In this document: positions 56,477-64,000 of the stretch, piece after piece
Layout of the letters: each line of letters begins with the position of its first letter
Position numbering within the stretch: position 1 is the stretch's first letter
Made by a program: the position numbers and the translations under genes
Assembly (NCBI GenBank): GCA_038025085.1
Contig: CM076152.1
Coordinates: 25,628,001-25,692,000, forward strand
DNA: 64,000 bases
Source: Tetragonia tetragonoides
Lineage: Eukaryota; Streptophyta; Magnoliopsida; Caryophyllales; Aizoaceae
Direction: 5' to 3'
The notes under the pieces: model-generated
The model's input: only the letters and a program-made list of their open reading frames with translations
Told to the model about the DNA's origin: nothing
Database searches by the model: none

Positions 56477-57007
56477 CACTATAGTTAAGAAAATTTCAGC
56501 ATTTTAAATCTACTATATTCCATATTTTTACTTATTATTTTTGTGCCTAATCGAAATGTTTCTTTTTTTTTAATTTTAGGAGGCATCTAAGTCTAATTTT
56601 CATTCCATCTAAGATAATCTATTTTTACGGGTCACATAAACAAATTAAGCAATTATATGTGAGTTGCCAAAAATCGAAAATTAACTAATGCGGCTATTTT
56701 AATCTATGGGCATATACTCAAGCATATATATAACTAGGAAACTTAAGCATAATTAAACTACTAAATCTACTACCATTACATGCATAATATCTTACAACAA
56801 AATAAAAGTTTCTAGCTACTTACACTTTGTAGCTATTACATGCATGTACCAATTACATGTTAGTCATCTTTTAAAATATAATTCGGCTAAATCAAATAGT
56901 TGTGGCCCAATTATAATACAAGGTCTTGGCAACAAAATTCCAACAACTATTAGTTTGTTAGTGCCTAAAATATCAACATCATCATCATCACCATCATCAT
57001 CATCATT

Positions 57008-57042
<35 letters not shown>

Positions 57043-57108
57043 AAAATACTACTAACAAAAGACTACCACAAAATCATACCACAAACGCTCAAACCGCACC
57101 ACCAAATG
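56477..57108 (-). other. Gyp2 leader between extra ORF and gag
   Basis: AT-rich and non-coding. It holds the microsatellite at 56968-57042. Confidence 0.5.
56968..57042. repeat. (ATC)n microsatellite
   Basis: About 25 near-perfect ATC/CAT triplets. Long Ser or Asp runs predicted here are artefacts. Confidence 0.9.
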
Positions 57109-57658
57109 CTACATACCCAACTTGCCCAATGCCGAAAGGAAAAGGTGGCAATTGGACTTCCACTTCATGCCCGATGTCGTCAAGAGCGGACTCCCATTGA
57201 TTCGGGTGTGGCGGTTCGGGTACATACACGGGAGAAGGCGGAACATGCTCATAAAGGAAACTCTACCTCTCCTATATTGTACCATCGTCTCAAGTAGAAG
57301 GGGGGGTGTTGTGTTGGCACAAGTCCACTCGGCATACACTTAATGAAGTATACCCCTCATATACACAAAGTCTAGGTACCACACACCTTGAGTCGCATAG
57401 TGATCCATGTTAATCGTGTTATCATCAGTAAAAATGTCCATGTAGTTAAGACAAACACTGACCCAAGGCTTCACGGGTGGGAGAGTCCTAAGGAACACAA
57501 AAACTCTCCACCCCGGGAATCCCACGGACTCGGTGGTGGAAGGAGTATAGGTGTTATATGCAAGTAAAAAATGCTGAATGTATGTAGAAATAGTCTCGTC
57601 CTTTGAGCATCCTAAGTGTGACCGGATGAACAGCATACACGAGCTCAGGCGGCGCCAT
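57109..57658 (-). pseudogene. Gyp2 accessory ORF, relative of the Gyp1 extra ORF
   Basis: On the minus strand a start at 57658 (MAPPEL...) and, after a frameshift near 57600, the frame ISTYIQHFLLAYNTYTP then SVGFPGW, RTLPPVKPW, YMDIF, HYATQGVWYLDF and, after one in-frame TAA at 57342-57340, VYAEWTCAN. The residues YI-x-H, W, LP-x3-PW, Y-x-D, Y-x5-W-x-L-x-F and EW match the Gyp1 ORF at nearly identical spacing. It lies between PBS and gag, as in Gyp1. The frame runs on to about 57109. Function unknown. Confidence 0.62.
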
Positions 57659-57862
57659 CTAGACATACTCAAAGTATAACACACAGACTTTAAAATTTAG
57701 CTACATTAATCTACCACACAAATCAAGCAAGCATGCAAGACTTTCAATCATGCTAATCACTCAACACTTAGATATGAAACATACAATATGCTTTCTAACA
57801 CGATCTACCCTTTTCGACTCCTATTTTGTTTCTACAAGTTTTAGTTTTACTTATATTACTCT

Positions 57863-57875
57863 GATATCAACTTTG
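57863..57875 (-). other. Gyp2 primer-binding site
   Basis: TTGATATCAGAGT on the minus strand resembles the iMet-type TGGTATCAGAGC with substitutions. Confidence 0.6.
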
Positions 57876-60780
57876 TAACGATTTGGAATTCCAATCTCAA
57901 TTAACTAATACTAATCAAGCTCGGAACTGGCCCAAGATCTAGATCGACTGTAAAACCAAATTATAATATAATATTAATACTGCATCAAGTTCCAGGGCAT
58001 TGTCGTCGTACCCACCTTCGGAAAGGAAGCGGATACAAAGCTAAAAGTGTATACATAGTTTCAACAAAGCATAAAACATTATTCTCATATTCGGGTGACA
58101 TTGCTAGACCTCCAAGTTACTAGTATGATGCGATTCATCCATGCATGCGAGCGGTTCTATCAACTGCTCTAAGTTTTCATCGAGCAAATCATGTTCACAA
58201 ATAAAGAAGAAACTTAGCGTTTCGCTAAGCAAATTCATCCCATTGCGTAAAATTAATATAATAAAATAATTTTTACAAAACTCGCCATTTTACCTATCAT
58301 AAAACCTTTATAGAAGTATACATAGATAATATGTAAAGTGTTTGATAATAAATATACACATACACACACACACATATAGCACTCACAAGGTCGAATCAGC
58401 ATGATCATCAATCCTTCACAATTCACGCATTTCTCTTGACAGAAACACGCAATCAAAGATTAATAATAAAATTTTGGTTAGCCAACTTATGTTAGGTGGT
58501 AGGAAGAGCATGCATGTTTAAGGCTCATCATTCTTAAACCAAATCAAATCAAAAACTCATCATAATTTCTCATTTCATCAAATGGACCTTTCGTTCCATA
58601 TATGCATATATCATAACATAATCTCATTCATATCATCATCATAATTTTGGGTCTCATATGCCCATATCAATTTTTTATAGTGTGTGCACTCCTCAAACAT
58701 GCTCTTCAATTTTTCAAGGGCGCTACTTCTTGAAAGCTACACACAATTGTATTCCTAGGTTGGGATCAAGTGATAACTTGATATACCCCATTCTAGATTT
58801 AGTTCTATTTCATAAGTTACATATATCCATCACACTTGAGCAATTTTGCTCAAGCTCATTATTTAACAAAAATTCAGCATTTTGACCATATATCCAATAT
58901 AGAAAAATCGAACATACTTCACCCAAATTCCAATCAAATACAGCTCCAATTGATCTCATAATTCCCTATCAACAAAACCTCTTAAAATCACCTTAAGATC
59001 ACATAAAATCAAAATGCACACAAGTATCCATCATTTAAGCTCAAACAATACTTATCACCAAAGTAACATTTGACTTCTCCTTACTCACGGCAAACACCGC
59101 AACACAACAATTTACAAATCAATTCGTATCCTTTCATGATCACACAATTATAATTCCAAGCCTCAAGATCATATAAAGTTTACAAACATTTTTCGAAAAT
59201 CTTCACAACAGAGCCACCAAGTTCACCTTTTGTAACACATAAATAGGGAAAAATAATGCACATAAAATTTACCTTTGAAGATCCTACTCTGTTCTTCTTC
59301 CCTTTCTTTTTCGCCTCACTAGTATCCACCATAGCGTTCTAACATAAAATCCCTAATTAACTCTATTAAATAATTAATTAAGAAAATGACTAGTTATTTT
59401 CAAAAATCCCTTTTTAAGTCCACTTTAGAAATTAAAATTCATTTTCTTTTTTATTGAACTCACGACACTATTACCTCTTTCAATCAAAAATTTATCTTGT
59501 CTTTGGGTTAATTTGATTTTAGCTTAAATTAATCAAATCTTGCTCTAAAACTTACATGCATGTTACATAGGGTCACGATTAAGGTGGGTCAACATGAACA
59601 AGTATTTTCTTTCATGTATGCAAAATTGACTATAGTTTCCTTTAGATATTTGGGTGTATAGATCATGAAACTAGATGATCTAAAAATGAAAAACGAATTT
59701 AAAGATCAAGGATGAAGAAATTTACCTTGAATGTGCTTAAGTGCAATTGATGGTAAAGATAACTTGATTGAAGATGGATTAACCACTTTTGATTTGATTC
59801 AAATATGCAAATAATAAAAGGTTTATGAGATAAAGCTTAAAATTTTAGAATGAAATGAAAGTTGAAGTTTTTGAGTTCTTATACTTTTTCTTCTTCTCTC
59901 TCTTCTCGGTTTCTCTCCTCTCTCATTTTCTTTCTTTACTTGCTTTAACTCTCAAACTCTCCTTAATAATGTTTAAGATGTAGGGTTTGCTTTTGTTTTG
60001 GGAGATAAAATTTAAAATAGTAGACTATTAGGGGGCTAGGCCATTTCAACCGAATTGAAGAGGGGAGGGGAAGAGATTGTGTATTGCTGGTAAATTTTGG
60101 TTTAATATTTTGGGGTGTTTAAATGGTGGGTGTAATAATTATTGTTGAGCAAAGTGGGTTTTAATACCATTGGTTTCATTCATGCAAAAAGAAACCCAAT
60201 CGAAAGCTTTGATTTTACTACAACACACTCACTTTTTTTTTTCTTTTCCTCTTGCTCACTTACGGTTTTGCAAAGGGATTAATAGAAGATTTTTCGCTGA
60301 ATTTTGATTGCATTTTGCATGGGATTTTATAGAAGATTTTGGGTTGATTTGTTTTGACATTTTCTCTCTCCTATATTGCCATGTCATGGCACCTCAAAGA
60401 TTATGGAAATATTTCATGTTTGGTTCCACAATACTTATCCTCATTCTTCCCAAATGATTTCTCAATTTCGGGTCATTTCCACCTAAGACAATACTTGGTC
60501 ATTTTGGAATTAGTGGGTATTTTTATTAGAGTTAAAATATTAACTCTTGGTAAATAAGAAAATGGTGAAATTTTCCACTTTTACAATTCTTGCTAAATCT
60601 CGATTTTCGACAATTAAGTTTTTAATTTCAATTTTATAAGCTTAATTGTACTTGAATCGCTAATTGTCATGCTAATGACAAACTGAGTTGTTTAAGAATT
60701 TTCGTAACACTATTTAGATAATTAAACTTGATTCACAACTAATCATCATGATAATGACGAATATAAGATAATTAAATTGA
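57876..60780 (-). mobile_element. Gyp2 5' LTR and unresolved flank
   Basis: From the PBS outward, AT-rich non-coding DNA. The LTR end (minus) reads GGAATTCCAAATCGTTACAAAG. I could not find the outer end or a TSD. CT-rich tract at 59888-59945. No gene. Confidence 0.45.
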
Positions 60781-61309
60781 TTTAAGAACAAAGTCATCCT
60801 ATAAGTTTCTCAATCATATCCATCTTTACGGGAAAGAACATCCATACCCTCCTTAGTGGCACCCAAGGAGTCTTACTGACCAGGTCCCCCGGTCAGAACT
60901 ACGTAAAGGTTTTGATCCAGGAGTAGATTCAAGACGTACGATGAATGGTACGTAGTGCAGTATTTTGCAATATCCAAATCCGCCATACGTAAACGAATAC
61001 ACCGTTCAAAACTGACTTTTTCTGTGTGCTAAGATACAATGTGTACATATATGTGCTTTTTCTTTTATCATTCAAGGCATTACATAATCCAATTCAAAGC
61101 TTTCGTATGGGATACAACGTATTAGTAAAGAGCCTGTACTTAGTACGGAGGAGGAGACGGGTCCGAGGACGTCCGCACCTTCTAACCTAGACCCCGAACC
61201 AAGATTTCTGATTCGCAGACCAGTTAAAGAATTTTCATGCCTTATCGCGATGGAGTCAACCTTTGGGTTTCTTAAATGGTTTTCTTTAAAATCGTGTATA
61301 AACCCCTTT

Positions 61310-61409
61310 CTTTTGTAAAAACACTTCCTTGTTTAGGTCATAACAAGGTGGCGACTCTTCTTTTGTAAAAACCCGTCCTTGTTCGGGCAATAATAAGGTG
61401 GCGACTTCG
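61310..61409 (+). repeat. Tandem 50-bp duplication carrying the PBS motif
   Basis: Units 61310-61359 and 61360-61409 each begin CTTTTGTAAAAA and end AAGGTGGCGACT plus three bases, so the TGGCGACT PBS-like motif occurs twice. Confidence 0.75.
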
Positions 61410-61539
61410 AACCTTAAGATGATTCCTTGACAATTGGCCTCTTCAATCGGATGATTTCCGTGGGGCATGCCTCTGGCACGTAGCGCGACGGTTCCCGGGT
61501 CCTAATCAAGGAAAAACCCAAGAATCTGGCCCCACACCC

Positions 61540-61900
61540 ATGACCTTAGTCGACAATGGCTCTGCTGTAAATGTATGTCCTCTGAGGACCGCTGAACACC
61601 TCAAAATAGATTGCAACAACCTCGCGCATTCCGCACAAGGGCAAGAGCTTACGATAATTCCAAAAGAAACGTCTTGGGCACCTTCTCCATGATCATCAAT
61701 ATTGGACCGATCGAGAAAATGGTCCAGTTTCACATAATTGACATTCCAGCCACCTTCAACCTACTTTTAGGAAGGCCTTGGGTGCATGGGCTAAATGGCG
61801 TGGCTTCAATCAACCCTACACAAAAGGTAAAGCTATTCTTGGTAGGATCCACACTGGAAGTCTGCGCTGGTACCATGGTAGCCTAGATAGAAAAAGCTCC
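61540..61900 (+). pseudogene. Tat4 protease
   Basis: MTLVDNGSAVNVCPLRTAEH at 61540, with the DNG active site, then FHIIDIPATFNLLLGRPWVH near 61730. A frameshift near 61643 and a stop near 61884. Confidence 0.85.
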
Positions 61901-62763
61901 AGTCCTACAGATAGAGCATAATCAGAAAGATGAAGAGTTATGGGGCTTCGAGAAGATAGTCTTCATAGAAACGATAGAGCCCACATACACTCAATGTGAA
62001 TGCTCTACTTAGAAAGCAAGGTCACTTTCCAGGTACCACTCTAGGCCCTCACCCTAAGGTAGCCCAAACCTGTTGGAACACCAAGATAAAAAAACGATCT
62101 ATTTGGCCTAGGCTACATGCCCACAAGGCAAGAAATCAGAGCTTACATATCCAAGTAAATGGCTAGGAAAAGAGCCCGCGCGGCCAACAAGCCTATTCTG
62201 CATAGTATGGATCCTTATCCCCTTACTCTCAATGGGCAGTTTCTCCAAGATGGCGATCCATATTCCTATTACGGATTTCCTGAACCATATGCAATCAATG
62301 GAGTCCTAGTTCCAGGCTTTAAGGCATTTAAAGACTACTTCACCATGAGTGAAGACACACCCGCACCTCCTAATGAGAACCGATCCACTAAAGATTTGGC
62401 TAATGATATGGCACCCAACGACTTTGGGCTACTATTTGGCGAAGAGCGTCACCAATACGACGAGGCAGCGAAAAACTCCCCCTTATTGTACTTTTTAGTG
62501 AAGGGTTCGACCCGTCCAAGCTGATTGCCCCAATCGGGCCCTGCCGCACCACGTGGAAGCACGAGACGAAGTGGACTCCAGTCAAGGGAGCCAAGTACAA
62601 GCTCACAATCCGCAAAGGTCCTGTAGAGAGGCCCAATTCTGATTCTGAGTCCGATTCTGAGTCCGAGTCTGATTCTGAGTCTGTTATCCTAGAAGTGTCA
62701 AGTAGTCCACCCTAGTCTATTCCTTTTGTAACTAAGGTCCTTAGTGATGACTTCATTGATGTA
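61901..62763 (+). pseudogene. Tat4 protease-RT linker
   Basis: Best frame from 62159 starts MARKRARAANKPILHSMDPY and runs 121 codons. An acidic Ser/Asp/Glu run lies at 62637-62690. Stops and frameshifts separate the pieces. Same order as in Tat2. Confidence 0.7.
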
Positions 62764-63794
62764 TTGTCTGCTTCTATTAATATTATGAGTGTCGATCTTG
62801 CTTACTCGGATAGCCTCATTGCTAATAATTCAGAAGATATAACGCAATTGCCAAAAGAAGTCATTAAAGCATTAAGCAAATATGAACAAAAGATTTCAAT
62901 AGTCGAAAAAACAGAGACAATAAATATTGCAACTAATGACGAGCCTCGCCACGTGCAAATAGGCTTGTCTTTAACCTCTAATGAACGCGAACAATTCGTA
63001 ACACTCCTAAAGAATTATACGGATGTTTTCGCCTGGTCCTACAAGGACATGCCCGGCATAGACGGCAACATTGCCCAGCACACCATCCTGCTAAAGCCCG
63101 ACTGCAAACCAGTCAAACAAAAGTTAAGAAGAATGAAGCCAGAATGGGCTCTTAAGATCAAAGAGGAAGTCCAAAAACAACTTTGTGCGGGCTTCATAAG
63201 AGTGGCCAATTACCCCGATTGGGTAGCCAACATCGTCCCAGTCCCAAAAAAGGACGGACGGGTGCGAATGTGTGTAGATTTAGGGACTTGAACAAAGCAA
63301 GCCCAAAAGACGACTTTCCATTACCCCATATAGATGTTCTGGTAGACAATACTGCTGGACATGCCCTCCTATCATTCATGGACAGGTATGTAGGATATAA
63401 TCAGGTCCTGATGGCCAAAGAGGATGAAGAGAAAACTACTTTCATCACGCAATGGGGGACTTATTGTTATACAGTAATGCCATTTGGGCTTAAGAATGTA
63501 GGGGCCACATACCAAAGAACCGCGACAACCCTGCTCCACGATATGATGCATAAAGAAGCTGGAGTTTACGTAGATGACATGATCATAAAGTCCAAAGATA
63601 GGGAAGGGCATGTACCCTCGCTTCAAAAGTTCTTCGACATGCTTAGGAAGTACAACATGAGGCTTAATCCCAAGAAGTGCGCATCCGGAGTTACGTCCGG
63701 TAAACTTTTAGGATTTGTCATATGCACCAGAGGAATAGAGATTGATCCATCCAAGATCAAAGCTATAATAAACATGCCACCACCAAAAATTTAG
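62764..63794 (+). pseudogene. Tat4 reverse transcriptase
   Basis: N-terminal SLTSNEREQFVTLLKNYTDV and FAWSYKDMPGIDGNIAQHTI, then PVPKKDGRVRMCVDLGT. A frameshift near 63280 is followed by FRDLNKASPKDDFPLPHIDV, FGLKNVGATYQR, YVDDMIIKSKDREGH (catalytic YVDD intact, about 63568) and GFVICTRGIEIDPSKIKAII. A stop/frameshift near 63792 ends it. Confidence 0.9.
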
Positions 63795-64000
63795 AAAAAG
63801 AAATAAAAGGCTTCTTAGGGAGGATCCAATACATTAGCAGGGTCATTTCCAAGTTGACTATCATCTGCGAACCCATATTCAAGAAACTAAAAAAAGAGCT
63901 AAAAACGGAATGGGACGAACAATGCCAAAAAGCCTTTGACAAAATTAAGGCCTATTTGTCCGAACCACCCGTTCTACTACCTCCTACTCCAGGCATGCCT
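63795..64000 (+). pseudogene. Tat4 RT-RNase H junction, cut by window end
   Basis: Continues with a segment like GFLGRIQYISRVISKLTI and AYLSEPPVLLPPTPGMP, matching Tat2 22797-22990. Open at the window end. Confidence 0.8.

Larger units (their letters stand above)
53700..60780 (-). mobile_element. Gyp2: second minus-strand Ty3/gypsy element, truncated
   Basis: In element order (minus): LTR (from about 60780 to 57876), a PBS-like TTGATATCAGAGT (57875-57863), an extra ORF, leader with microsatellite, gag, protease, RT and part of RNase H ending at about 53700. Integrase and 3' LTR are absent. Coding parts differ clearly from Gyp1 but share the same architecture. The LTR boundary at about 60780 is uncertain. 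Confidence 0.75.
60781..64000 (+). mobile_element. Tat4: Tat-lineage element lacking gag, runs off the window
   Basis: A Tat LTR 3' part (about 60800-61310) with CCGAACC-type core sequence is followed by a duplicated PBS-containing unit and then, at 61540, directly by protease. gag and the leader are missing. Protease, linker and RT are close relatives of Tat2 but less damaged. The element continues beyond 64000. Confidence 0.8.

Noticed and set aside
56844..57058. Poly-Ser or poly-Asp protein
   Set aside because: Translation of the (ATC)n microsatellite.

Overview
This is repeat-dense nuclear DNA from a flowering plant, probably a eudicot although the species cannot be read from it. I find no ordinary host gene. 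Almost everything is LTR retrotransposon, LINE or DNA-transposon sequence nested to four levels. The evidence is TG...CA LTR pairs, primer-binding sites, polypurine tracts, target-site duplications (TSDs) and decayed gag-pol frames with intact family motifs.

Left two thirds (1537-47175): a minus-strand Ty3/gypsy chromovirus of Tekay/Del type ('Gyp1') is the outer shell. Reading down the minus strand it has a 5' LTR (47175-45424), an iMet-type PBS, an unrecognised ORF (45167-44499), gag, protease, RT, RNase H, integrase with a chromodomain-like tail, a PPT and a 3' LTR (3088-1537). Four insertions split it: a Tat-type LTR (1-1536), a small CACTA transposon (4791-5754, TSD CCT), a non-autonomous Tat element 'Tat1' (6516-14909, TSD GTCAA/GTGAA) and a large Tat element 'Tat2' (15825-42142, TSD CACAC). 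Host reading frames stay in register on both sides of Tat1 and of Tat2.

Tat2 carries gag, protease, RT, two RNase H domains and integrase on the plus strand. It also has a seven-exon antisense gene (39793-25786) with a plant mobile domain. A Ty1/copia element (28174-39400, TSD CAAGT) sits in intron 1 of that gene, and an L1-type LINE (33354-38501, 17-bp TSD) sits in the copia leader. Nesting is therefore Gyp1 > Tat2 > copia > LINE.

Right third (47176-64000): a rearranged minus-strand Tat LTR and leader ('Tat3', 47400-52508) holds a nested solo-LTR-like segment. It is followed by a CGACCCGAA-rich patch, another Tat3-type LTR fragment, a second minus-strand gypsy element ('Gyp2', 53700 to about 60780) and a plus-strand Tat element ('Tat4') that runs off the end of the window without gag.

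Most interesting: Gyp1 and Gyp2 are clearly different elements, yet both carry the same kind of ORF between PBS and gag, with the same residue spacing over about 100 residues. This is a candidate undescribed accessory-ORF family. Next come the spliced antisense gene in Tat2, a GAAA-tetraloop hairpin shared by the Tat1 and Tat2 leaders, a GC-rich palindrome shared by several Tat promoters and the antisense gene, and a 44-bp templated copy of the RT active-site region inserted upstream of its source. All coding regions carry stops, frameshifts or lost catalytic residues, so nothing here looks autonomous today.
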